A stretch of 64,000 nt of DNA from Azotimanducus chitobiosivorans (GTDB lineage Bacteria > Pseudomonadota > Gammaproteobacteria > Pseudomonadales > Azotimanducaceae): contig OZ241339.1 of assembly GCA_965200235.1 (NCBI GenBank), positions 1,488,001 to 1,552,000 on the forward strand, given 5' to 3'. The notes below the pieces were generated by a model. It saw only the letters and a list, made by a program, of their open reading frames with translations. It was not told the DNA's origin and ran no database searches. How positions within the stretch are numbered: the stretch's first letter is position 1; each line of letters starts with the position of its first letter. A program made the position numbers and the translations under genes. Below, piece after piece: positions 26,050 through 33,518 of this stretch.

Positions 26050-27312
26050 ATGAACCTTGCAGACCTGAAGCGTCAACCTGTGACCAACCTTGTCGAACTC
26101 GCGAAGGACCTCGGCCTAGAGAACCTCGCGCGATCCAGAAAGCAAGAGGTGATTGCCGCCATCTTGCGCCGCCAGACGAAAAACGGTGAAGAGATCGTCG
26201 CCGAGGGCACGCTTGAGATCATGAACGAAGGCTACGGCTTTATTCGATCTCCAGATAGCTCCTACCTCGCCGGCCCCGATGATGTCTATGTCAGCCCGAG
26301 CCAAATTCGACGCTTTGGACTGCGCACCGGCGACAGCCTCTCCGGCAAGATTCGCCCGCCGAAGAACGGCGAACGCTACTTCGCGCTTCTACAGGTGGAC
26401 GATATCAACGGCGACGAACCTACCGCGCGCAAGGATCTCGTGCTGTTTGAAAACCTCACCCCGCTGTTCCCGGACGAGCGACTCGTGCTTGAACGTGGCA
26501 ATGGCAGCACCGAAGACATCGCGGCACGTATCGTGGATCTGGTCGCGCCCATCGGCAAGGGGCAGCGCGGTCTCATCGTCTCGCCGCCAAAAGCCGGCAA
26601 GACGCTCATGCTGCAGAACATCGCGCAGTCCATCACGGCCAACAACCCGGAAGTTTCCTTGATCGTCCTGCTCATCGACGAGCGACCCGAAGAGGTCACC
26701 GAGATGCAGCGCTCGGTGCGCGGCGAGGTCGTTGCCAGCACCTTCGACGAAAACGCCTCGCGCCATGTGCAGGTGGCGGACATGGTCATCGAAAAAGCCC
26801 GGCGCCTCGTCGAACATCGCAAGGATGTCGTCATCCTCTTGGATTCCATCACCCGCCTCGCACGCGCCTACAACACGGTGCAGCCTTCGACGGGGCGGGT
26901 ACTCACCGGCGGCGTGGATGCCAACGCGCTAGAGCATCCGAAACGCTTCTTCGGCGCCGCGCGCAATATCGAAGAAGGGGGCAGCCTGACGATCATTGCG
27001 ACAGCCCTCATTGACACAGGCTCACGCATGGACGAGGTGATCTATGAAGAATTCAAAGGCACAGGCAATCAGGAACTGCATTTGGAGCGCAAGATCGCCG
27101 AAAAACGAGTCTACCCCGCGATTAACATTCGCAGATCCGGCACGCGCCGGGAGGAACGGCTGCTGACCGACGGCGACTATGGCCGCGTTGTCCTCTTGCG
27201 ACGCATCCTGCATGACATGGAGGATCTCGCCGGTATCGAGTGGCTGATTGACAAGCTCAAGGGCGTGAAGACCAACGAGGAATTGTTTACAGCCATGCGC
27301 AGCGGGCGCTAG
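26050..27312 (+). CDS. rho: Transcription termination factor Rho
   Basis: 420-residue hexameric RNA helicase that ends transcription. Begins MNLADLKRQPVTNLVELAKD (N-terminal helix bundle). The RNA-binding cold-shock-like fold includes GYGFIRSPDSSYLAGPDDVY. Walker A is PPKAGKTLMLQ, Walker B VVILLDSITRLARAYN, with the Q-loop/R-loop residues in SGRVLTGGVDANAL-like sequence, and the C-terminus ends EELFTAMRSGR. Length matches E. coli Rho. Its stop codon TAG (27310-27312) is part of the CTAG that begins the palindromic elements lying between rho and hemY. Preceded by a leader of about 160 nt. Confidence 0.97.
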   Translation: MNLADLKRQPVTNLVELAKDLGLENLARSRKQEVIAAILRRQTKNGEEIVAEGTLEIMNEGYGFIRSPDSSYLAGPDDVYVSPSQIRRFGLRTGDSLSGKIRPPKNGERYFALLQVDDINGDEPTARKDLVLFENLTPLFPDERLVLERGNGSTEDIAARIVDLVAPIGKGQRGLIVSPPKAGKTLMLQNIAQSITANNPEVSLIVLLIDERPEEVTEMQRSVRGEVVASTFDENASRHVQVADMVIEKARRLVEHRKDVVILLDSITRLARAYNTVQPSTGRVLTGGVDANALEHPKRFFGAARNIEEGGSLTIIATALIDTGSRMDEVIYEEFKGTGNQELHLERKIAEKRVYPAINIRRSGTRREERLLTDGDYGRVVLLRRILHDMEDLAGIEWLIDKLKGVKTNEELFTAMRSGR

Positions 27313-27475
27313 GAGCCTGCGCCGTAGAAATTCACGATAGCGAAAATTCGATCCCGCCGCCCGTTTGGAGGGTCGATTGAGGATAATATCGGGCTATATT
27401 TGACGAAATCGAGCGTTCAAACGGGCGAGTGGGAGCGGATTTGCAGCCGCGAATTTCTACGGCGCAGGCTCCTAG
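27309..27475. mobile_element. CTAG-bounded palindromic element, family E (REP-like)
   Basis: About 167 bp with terminal inverted repeats of about 26 bp: left CTAGGAGCCTGCGCCGTAGA, right its complement ending CTCCTAG. No ORF. The left CTAG contains the rho stop codon and the right CTAG is shared with the next element. The right half matches the fragments at 2676 and 56985. Confidence 0.75.
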
Positions 27476-27564
27476 GGAGGGTCTTGTCCGATTGAATTAT
27501 GCTGTGGGCGACCCCGAATTCGGGTCGCCCACAGCATAATTCAATCGGACAAGACCCTCCCTAG
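27472..27564. mobile_element. CTAG-bounded perfect palindrome, family F
   Basis: Two arms of about 42 nt, beginning CTAGGGAGGGTCTTGTCCGA and meeting at CGAATTCG, form an essentially perfect hairpin. The right-hand CTAG contains the minus-strand stop codon of hemY. The hairpin could also terminate transcription from both sides. Confidence 0.8.
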
Positions 27565-28433
27565 AGATCGATCTTATCGTCGATCTGCTGAAGCTCCATT
27601 TTGCGCCGCACGAGCTGCGGTTCGTTGCGAAGATGATTGGGCACGCGCTTCCACGCAGCATGGACATCCTTGGTGACCGGTGCGATGCCAGTTGACTTGG
27701 CTTCTGCCTCAACCGAGTCAAGGGATGCCTGCGCCTGCGCGATTTCGAGCGCACGGTAGGCATCTGGCGGAATAGCCTTTGACTTTTCAAGTGTCTTGAT
27801 CGCGCCCTTCAGGCTCTCCCAGTCTTGAAGATCATGGAAAGCTTTTGCAAGAAGTAGCTGCTTACCCGCGGCGTTACGCGCACTTCCCGCATCATCGAGT
27901 TCGCGCAGCATCCTGACAGCTTGCGGCGCATCGCCGTCTTCAATATGCCAGCGAGCTTCCATGAGGGTCAGTTCAGGCGCATCACCCGTCAGACGCCGCG
28001 CCTCGCTGATCGCTTGACGCATCGACTCGGCATCGCCAGCTTTTCGGGCGGCCGCGGCGGCATTGAGCCAAATCGTCAGCGGCTCGGCGCTACCGACCGC
28101 TGCCTTTCCAAGTGCCTCGGCCGCTTGCTGCCAGTTGCCAGCGGCGAACTCCAAGATGCCGGCGCGCGCCTGCGCGAGCGCACGGCCGTGCTTGAAGCGC
28201 GTCCGCAGCCGCGCGAAGCTCGCACCGCTGCCTACCAACACCGAGAGAAGCCGCAGCAGCAGCCGCAGCACGAAATAGGCGAGCAACAGCGCGGAAACTG
28301 CCACAATGACATTCGATTCGACCACCCAGCCGAAGAATTCAAGGCGCACATAGCCTGCGTCAAGTACAGCGACGCTACCGATGACGCCGCCGATAAGGAG
28401 CGCGAAGCATATGAGCACAAGCCCGCGGCGCAT
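27561..28433 (-). CDS. hemY: HemY-like protein (TPR, tetrapyrrole-associated)
   Basis: 290-residue inner-membrane protein of the HemY family, whose gene follows hemX in many gammaproteobacteria. Two N-terminal membrane helices (LVLICFALLIGGVIGSVAVL; then VIVAVSALLLAYFVLRLLL) precede a TPR-like helical region (ARAGILEFAAGNWQQAAEAL). It is about 100 residues shorter than E. coli HemY and ends at a TAG within a CTAG-bounded palindrome, so the last TPR units are missing. Removing the elements still leaves a stop there, so the truncation may be older. Starts 2 nt after hemX. Confidence 0.8.
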   Translation of the reverse strand: MRRGLVLICFALLIGGVIGSVAVLDAGYVRLEFFGWVVESNVIVAVSALLLAYFVLRLLLRLLSVLVGSGASFARLRTRFKHGRALAQARAGILEFAAGNWQQAAEALGKAAVGSAEPLTIWLNAAAAARKAGDAESMRQAISEARRLTGDAPELTLMEARWHIEDGDAPQAVRMLRELDDAGSARNAAGKQLLLAKAFHDLQDWESLKGAIKTLEKSKAIPPDAYRALEIAQAQASLDSVEAEAKSTGIAPVTKDVHAAWKRVPNHLRNEPQLVRRKMELQQIDDKIDL

Positions 28434-28435
28434 GG

Positions 28436-29461
28436 CTACTCGATCAACTCGCCGACACGCATCATGAGCGAATCAAACTCGTCGCGCTGCACGCCAAGGC
28501 GAACGCCATCGAGTGCGTGCAAGGCCGCCAAGAGTTCGCGCGTAAGCGCACTCTCCATCTCGGCATGTTGCTCAATCCAATCGATCGCCGATGCGCGTTC
28601 GCGCTCGAACGCCGCTTGCTTGCGGCGCAGCAAGGCGACCTGCATGCGTTCCAATCCCAGCAGAAGCGGCGCTCGCGTCACCATGCGCTGTTCGTCCGGC
28701 GATTCGAGCCGACGCACGCGCACAAGGCTTCCGAGGCTAGCCGCCAAGCGCTCAAGGAAGCCAGCGGAAGGGGCGGCCACTATATCGAATTGACTCTGGC
28801 CAAGCGGCACCTTGGCAGCGTCTTGCACGAGGTCGCGCAAGGCTACGGCAAGTTCGAGCTTATCCAAGGTCTTCGCCGCGGCGATATCCTCACCGAGTCG
28901 GGCGATGTCCACGCGCGCATCAAGCGCGCGCGGATGGTCACGAAGCAATGCTTGCACACGCGCAATCAGCGCCGCGAGTGCTTTCGAGTCGCCGAACAGC
29001 CTGTGTTCGATCTCCGCAAGTTCGAGTAATCGCAGCGCGAGCGCAGCTTGGGAATGCTCAAGTTCCAGCGTCTCGGGGAACGAACCCCGCATGGCACGAA
29101 TCTCTTCGCGAAGAAGCGCGGCGCTTTGACGCACATCCTCTTTGCGTGCGAATTCGCCAAAAGATGCCATCGCCGCTTCATGTTCGACGCGCGCGGCTTC
29201 CAACAGAATCGTTGCGGACTCCAATGCGCTCAAGCGAGTCTCAAGCGCTTGGATATCTATACCGACTGCATCTGTCGCTTGTGTTTCGGGCACCTTGGAC
29301 GCCCGTCCTTCAGAGAGCAGTCCGCTGACACCAGCGTCACCAGCGAAATACCACCAGCCGACCAGGGCGAGCGGCAGCACAAGCGAGGCGACGATGAGCC
29401 ATGGCGCAAATGACCGTTTCTTCGATGCCTGAGGTGCCTCAGCGGCTTGCTCGTCGCTCAT
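28436..29461 (-). CDS. hemX: HemX-like uroporphyrinogen-III C-methyltransferase family membrane protein
   Basis: 341-residue protein of the HemX family, which despite its name lacks a methyltransferase fold. It has a short charged N-terminus, one membrane anchor (SFAPWLIVASLVLPLALVGW) and a long coiled-coil-rich periplasmic part ending in conserved helices (LEHSQAALALRLLELAEIEH; REFDSLM-type end). It sits in the usual hemC-hemD-hemX-hemY order, immediately before hemY. The ATG at 29461 overlaps, as ATGA, the stop of what looks like the last part of hemD. Role in tetrapyrrole biosynthesis is inferred from context. Confidence 0.85.
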   Translation of the reverse strand: MSDEQAAEAPQASKKRSFAPWLIVASLVLPLALVGWWYFAGDAGVSGLLSEGRASKVPETQATDAVGIDIQALETRLSALESATILLEAARVEHEAAMASFGEFARKEDVRQSAALLREEIRAMRGSFPETLELEHSQAALALRLLELAEIEHRLFGDSKALAALIARVQALLRDHPRALDARVDIARLGEDIAAAKTLDKLELAVALRDLVQDAAKVPLGQSQFDIVAAPSAGFLERLAASLGSLVRVRRLESPDEQRMVTRAPLLLGLERMQVALLRRKQAAFERERASAIDWIEQHAEMESALTRELLAALHALDGVRLGVQRDEFDSLMMRVGELIE

Positions 29462-29610
29462 GATGACTGCCTCAACCAGCCTGCAAACGTCTGTGCGCGA
29501 CTCGCAACGCGCTCGGAATTCATACACAGAACAACCTGCTGACCGCCCCTATGCGCATTCCACCGCTCGGCGAAAACTAGCAATCCACTCAGGAAGGTCT
29601 GGTTGAGTCT
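29458..29610 (-). pseudogene. Possible 3' remnant of hemD (uroporphyrinogen-III synthase)
   Basis: About 45 codons ending at the hemX start with a 4-nt overlap, as a genuine hemD would. The end of the frame, including MNSERVASRAQTFAGWLRQ, resembles the S-x-R-(I/V)-A-x2-A-x3-G-W segment near the C-terminus of HemD. Nothing further upstream looks like HemD: the next 200 bases are the dispersed repeat. If right, hemD has been lost or moved from this locus. The match is short and could be chance. Confidence 0.35.
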
Positions 29611-29664
29611 GCAAAGCTCAGAGGCTAACGCAGTGGGCACATGGAGGTGCCCTATGACGGAATG

Positions 29665-29835
29665 AGGAATGACGCAGCCGGCACAGGGGATCGTTGGCTT
29701 CCCGAAGGTCGCTTTACGTGGTTGTGGAGGCGATTTCACTGGTTTATTCGTCAAGGGATTGTGCTGGAATGCCGCTCCCAATCTGGCAGAGAGTAAAGCG
29801 CTGAGCGCAGTAGACTTGATCAGACCTTTCCTAAC
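29665..29835. repeat. Dispersed repeat of about 180 bp, copy 2
   Basis: Counterpart of 20345-20515, same orientation, with scattered mismatches and short indels. It ends in AAGCGCTGAGCGCAGTAGAC and TTGATCAGA. It lies upstream of hemX where hemD would be expected. The remaining 140 nt before the LuxR gene hold no recognisable feature. Confidence 0.65.
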
Positions 29836-29977
29836 GCTCGACACGATTACCGCACTCAGCTTGGCGAAGTGTGCATAGTAGTCTGACTTTCGCTTCAACG
29901 GAAGCCTGCGACATATCCCAATTCTCGGTTCTCCCATGTAGTAAGCTAGACGGGCAGAGACGTGGAAGGGCAGCTAC

Positions 29978-30820
29978 ATGGGCCTGTCGGTTCGAGAATT
30001 GTGCGAGTGCTTTGATGCGTGTGACCGCATCTCAGAGGCAGCCGCACTGCTAAAAGAGATCGGCGAGAAGATCGACCTGCCCTACCCTGCCGTCATTGCC
30101 GACTATACGAGCGATACACTTGCCAAGGACGAGAACGGCGAACCGCTCGCGAAGCATTTCGGATGGGAGATTGACTTTCGCGAGGACTGGGAGGAGCGGC
30201 GACTACATCTCATTAGTCCGATCGCAGCCATGTGCAGGCTGTCATTGAAGCCGTTCGTCTGGAAGGCCGAAGATGTTGAACGGGCGTGCAATGAGCTGCC
30301 GCGCGCCGCCGACTGGCATCTGACTCCTGACCGAGGCATCTATGGCGCGCTCGCCGTGCCCATTCACATGCCGATGTGCCGCGTCGGCTCGGTGCAATGG
30401 ATCAGCCGGGATGTATCCATCGACCTACCTGCAGTGCTCGCCAAATATGGCGCTGACTTGCGCGCTGCTGCGCATCTCTTCATGGAACTTGTGTACGACG
30501 AGCGAACTGACACCGAAATCTCAATTCACGGCGAGCATCCGGTCGAAAAAGGCCTCACGGAACTCAATCGAATGCGCCTCACCGAACGCGAGCTCGAGTG
30601 CCTCAATTGGGTGGCGCTCGGCAAAACGGATGTGCAAATCGGCGAGATCATTCATCGTGTCGCCACGACCTCGCGCTTTCATGTCGAGAACGCGATGACC
30701 AAGCTTGGCGCGAGTAACCGCGCGCAAGCAGTGGCGATTGCCATGCAGCTCGGCTTGATTCGCGCACACGACAATATCCACCCCTTGGACATGGCGCAGC
30801 GCCAAGCGGAGCGGTGCTAG
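29978..30820 (+). CDS. LuxR-family transcriptional regulator (solo)
   Basis: 280-residue regulator. Residues 1 to about 190 resemble the autoinducer-binding domain of LuxR proteins (length and WHLTPDRGIYGALAVPIHMP segment). Residues 205-270 form the LuxR HTH: LTERELECLNWVALGKTDVQ, then IGEII...HVENAMTKLGASNRAQAVAIA. The recognition helix is atypical (VATTSRFHVENAM in place of the usual S-x-R-T-V-x2-H). No luxI-type synthase is nearby, so it may sense an exogenous signal. The stop TAG lies in the CTAG that starts a perfect palindrome. Confidence 0.85.
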   Translation: MGLSVRELCECFDACDRISEAAALLKEIGEKIDLPYPAVIADYTSDTLAKDENGEPLAKHFGWEIDFREDWEERRLHLISPIAAMCRLSLKPFVWKAEDVERACNELPRAADWHLTPDRGIYGALAVPIHMPMCRVGSVQWISRDVSIDLPAVLAKYGADLRAAAHLFMELVYDERTDTEISIHGEHPVEKGLTELNRMRLTERELECLNWVALGKTDVQIGEIIHRVATTSRFHVENAMTKLGASNRAQAVAIAMQLGLIRAHDNIHPLDMAQRQAERC

Positions 30821-30884
30821 ACAGTATGCATTGACCTTGCCCACCGGCCTGTGGCGGTAGGCAAGGTCAATGCATACTGTCTAG
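30817..30884. mobile_element. CTAG-bounded palindrome, family D, copy 1
   Basis: 68 bp: arms of 25 nt (CTAGACAGTATGCATTGACC plus TTGCC) pair perfectly around an 18-nt centre. The left CTAG holds the stop codon of the LuxR gene. A related copy lies at 55324-55391. The right CTAG is directly followed by GAGACTGCGCCGTAG (to 30899), a scrap of the family E terminus. Confidence 0.8.
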
Positions 30885-30957
30885 GAGACTGCGCCGTAGT
30901 GCCTCTGATGTCAAGTCGCGCGCCCTCTCTGAGAATCGCCAGGCAGCCGGAACGCAA

Positions 30958-32307
30958 TCACGCGCGACGCTGCAACTCGGCCGCCATGCGCAGTTTCTTC
31001 TGAAAGCCCTTGCGCGAGAACTTTTGCGACGCTTTCTGCATCTGCTTGAATTCGCGCAGCACGATAGCAACATCTCGGACATCAACGCCGGCGCCTCTGG
31101 CGATGCGGTTCTTGCGCGAGCCACTGATCACTTGCGGAAACTGCCGCTCATGCGGAGTCATGGAATCAATCACGGCGATGTTGCGCTTCATGGCTTGCTG
31201 GTCAACCCGATGCTGGCTGCGCTCAAGGAGCTCCTTAGGCGCGGGAAGGAGCTCGCCAAGCGCTTCGACACCGCCCATCTTGCGCATGTTCGCCATCGAG
31301 TCGCGGAAATCCTGGAGATCGAAGCGCTTACCGCCGACGATTCGATTCGCAACGCGCGTCGCAGACTTCTGATCGACTTTGCGCGCCGCTTCTTCCATGA
31401 GCGTCGCGACATCGCCTTGGCCGAGGATTCTCGACACCATGCGCTCTGGATGAAACGGCTCCAAGGCATCGATCTTTTCGCCTACACCGATGAACTTGAT
31501 CGGGCAATTCGTGAGCGCACGCACTGTAATCATGGCACCACCACGCGCATCGCCATCGGCCTTGGTGATGATGGTGCCCGTGAGCGCGAGCGTCTTGTGA
31601 AACGCCGCTGCAGTGCGTGCGGCGTCCTGACCTGCCATGGCGTCAAGCACAAAGAGCGTTTCGGTCGGGCTGATCGCCGCGTGCACCGATTCGATCTCGC
31701 ACATCATCTCATCGTCGAGTTGCGAACGGCCTGCGCTATCCACAATGAGGACTTGGTCGCCACTGACGCGCGCTTCATGCACTGCGCGTTTGGCAATGTC
31801 AACGGGCTGCTCGCTGCTCGCCGCCGCGTGACAGACAACACCGACTTCGCGGCTCAAGATTGCGAGTTGCTCAAGCGCCGCAGGGCGGTAGACATCGGTG
31901 CTGACCAAGGACACCTGCTGACCATCGCGGGTCTTTAGAAGATGCGCGAGCTTGGCGGCTGTCGTTGTCTTGCCTGCCCCTTGAACACCAACGAGCAGCA
32001 CTACTACCGGCGGCGCGGCGCGTAGGTTCAAGGCGTCGTTGGCACCGCCTAGGAGTTCAATCAACGACTCGCGCAGCACCTGCGCTAAGCCTTGCCCAGG
32101 GGTCATGCCGCTGCCGAGACTTGTGCCGACTGCCTTTTGTTGCACCTCCGCGACGAACTGGCGAACGACACCAAGCGACACATCAGCGTCAAGCAGCGCC
32201 ATACGAACATCCTTCAAGGTATCCGCGACATTGCGCTCGGTGAGGGTGCGCTTGCGCCCGAGCGCACCAACGATACGGCTGAAGCGAGATGTCAGGTTTT
32301 CGAGCAT
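30958..32307 (-). CDS. ffh: Signal recognition particle protein Ffh
   Basis: 449-residue GTPase that, with 4.5S RNA, delivers nascent membrane proteins to FtsY. Starts MLENLTSRFSRIVGALGRKR (N domain). The G domain has GVQGAGKTTTAAKLAHLL, DVYRPAALEQL, DSAGR and TKADGDARGGA. The methionine-rich M domain follows from about residue 300 (DFRDSMANMRKMGGVEAL, with M-x-R RNA-binding helices SGSRKNRIARGAG). Normal length. No 4.5S RNA gene is recognised in the window. Divergent from the receptor pseudogene at 32360. Confidence 0.96.
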   Translation of the reverse strand: MLENLTSRFSRIVGALGRKRTLTERNVADTLKDVRMALLDADVSLGVVRQFVAEVQQKAVGTSLGSGMTPGQGLAQVLRESLIELLGGANDALNLRAAPPVVVLLVGVQGAGKTTTAAKLAHLLKTRDGQQVSLVSTDVYRPAALEQLAILSREVGVVCHAAASSEQPVDIAKRAVHEARVSGDQVLIVDSAGRSQLDDEMMCEIESVHAAISPTETLFVLDAMAGQDAARTAAAFHKTLALTGTIITKADGDARGGAMITVRALTNCPIKFIGVGEKIDALEPFHPERMVSRILGQGDVATLMEEAARKVDQKSATRVANRIVGGKRFDLQDFRDSMANMRKMGGVEALGELLPAPKELLERSQHRVDQQAMKRNIAVIDSMTPHERQFPQVISGSRKNRIARGAGVDVRDVAIVLREFKQMQKASQKFSRKGFQKKLRMAAELQRRA

Positions 32308-32450
32308 GGGATCTCTGTCCGCAGTATGCGGGCGCGGATTATACGGCAGCGGCGAAGGACTACATAGTGAAACGGTACTGCAAGCTCAAGGCGCGGCCAA
32401 TCTGGGTGGTTACCGCTTGGTCAAGGCTGTTCGCACCTGTATCGTTGCAA

Positions 32451-32506
32451 CTAGGGCGTGTTAACACTATGCCCGCCGACGCTGTTGAAGTTCGCGCAGC
32501 GCCTAG
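32451..32506. mobile_element. CTAG-bounded element, family A, deleted copy
   Basis: 56 bp from CTAG to CTAG, containing the first about 37 bases of the family A terminus (CTAGGGCGTGTTAACACTAT then GCCCGCCGACGCTGTTG) but no opposite arm. Excision with one CTAG restores CCT-AGT-TGC-AAC in the receptor frame. Same orientation as the left arm of the element at 35468. Confidence 0.75.
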
Positions 32507-32615
32507 GCGTGGCGCCAGCGGTGATCGCATAGATCTCATCAGTCACGTTACGACCAATCAAATTGAACTGATGCCTGCCGTCTTCCGAATACAAGCTGAT
32601 GGCCGCATCAACCAC

Positions 32616-32926
32616 CTAGTGTTCCGTCAAACTAAAAATGAGGTGTCAGTGGCTGCGGGCAGTTTCCGTGCAAGGCGCGTCGCGCAGGGAATACCCCGCC
32701 GTATTTCCAAGCGGCGCAACGCCGCATGGGGACTGCCCGCAGCCACCCGAAGGGCGCGCCCACAAGCGCCCATCGACATTCTTGCGAGGGTGCCCCTCGC
32801 GCCTTTTGGCTGAGGGCTCCGTTGCGGCCCTTGGAAATACGGCCAGGTATTCCCTGCGGGCCGCGCCTTGCATCTGGGCGCTTGTGGGCGCGCTGATACC
32901 TCATTTTTAGTTTGACGGAGCACTAG
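32616..32926. mobile_element. CTAG-bounded MITE-like element, family B, copy 1
   Basis: 311 bp with terminal inverted repeats of about 33 bp (left CTAGTGTTCCGTCAAACTAA, right complement with few mismatches). Internal arms are also self-complementary and rich in GCGC motifs. There is no transposase ORF; short frames inside are by-products. It interrupts the TonB receptor fragment. The left-arm core (AAGGCGCGTCGCGCAGGGAA and following) is nearly identical to the element at 43752. Confidence 0.8.
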
Positions 32927-33114
32927 AAGCTGTCCTGCATGTAGGGATCAAGGGTTTGCGTGTAGGGATACTCGCCCGAGTAGCGCGCATCTGCCGACAG
33001 GTTCCAACGCCAACCGCCAGCTACCGGCATATCGTAGGTGGCGCCGACATAGCCGGTCACGTCGGCGTTGCCGGGCGCATCCTCGCCCTTCAGGTTCTGG
33101 TCGGTGACATTGTT

Positions 33115-33158
33115 GGCAAGGCGCGCTTCGAGCGCCTGCAAATCGCTCGCCACATCAT
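33115..33158 (-). repeat. 44-bp segment shared with prfB
   Basis: 39 of 44 bases match 37218-37261 within prfB, in the same orientation and the same reading frame, so that both encode DVASDLQALEARLA. It forms the 5' edge of the receptor fragment. No repeats border it. Confidence 0.75.
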
Positions 33159-33518
33159 ATAGTGTAGCGTTGAGGGCGGCGTATCGGGCAGGCGTGGCGG
33201 CCTCAGGGAGTTGCCTACCATGAAAAATCGTGACTGGCCCTGAAAATTGATGATTTTTGAATGCGTTCATGAATTTCGATTTCTATGACGCATATGACTT
33301 CAAAGAGCAATCATAGTGTGAAACATGGGGACAGTCTATGAAACCTGTTTGCCGTCATCAATATATCTAGCGTTCAACTACCGGCATCGCTCTACCATAT
33401 GTGTGGTGTACCTAGACATCTCGCCACAACATATGCGTTCACGCGTTACCATTCTTCGGGTTGATTTTTCGCTCCACGGAAGTATGATAAGAAGTGATTT
33501 TTATCGCTCGACTACTTG

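Larger units (their letters stand above)
32360..33270 (-). pseudogene. TonB-dependent receptor C-terminal fragment, interrupted by two CTAG elements
   Basis: Three pieces in order, on the minus strand, read as the C-terminal beta-barrel of an outer-membrane TonB receptor: residues with NLKGEDAPGNADVTGYVGA and RWNLSADARYSGEYPYTQTL (about 32927-33115); VVDAAISLYSEDGRHQFNLI and GRNVTDEIYAITAGATP (32507-32615); and NDTGANSLDQAVTTQIG followed by RALSLQYRF, the aromatic outer-membrane end (32360-32450). They are separated by CTAG-bounded elements at 32616-32926 and 32451-32506. Removing the shorter one with one CTAG gives an unbroken frame. The N-terminal plug and most of the barrel are missing, and the 5' edge contains a stretch copied from prfB. 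Confidence 0.75.

Noticed and set aside
32627..32923. Small basic ORFs on both strands within 32.6-32.9 kb
   Set aside because: They lie wholly inside a palindromic element and arise from its inverted GC-rich arms.
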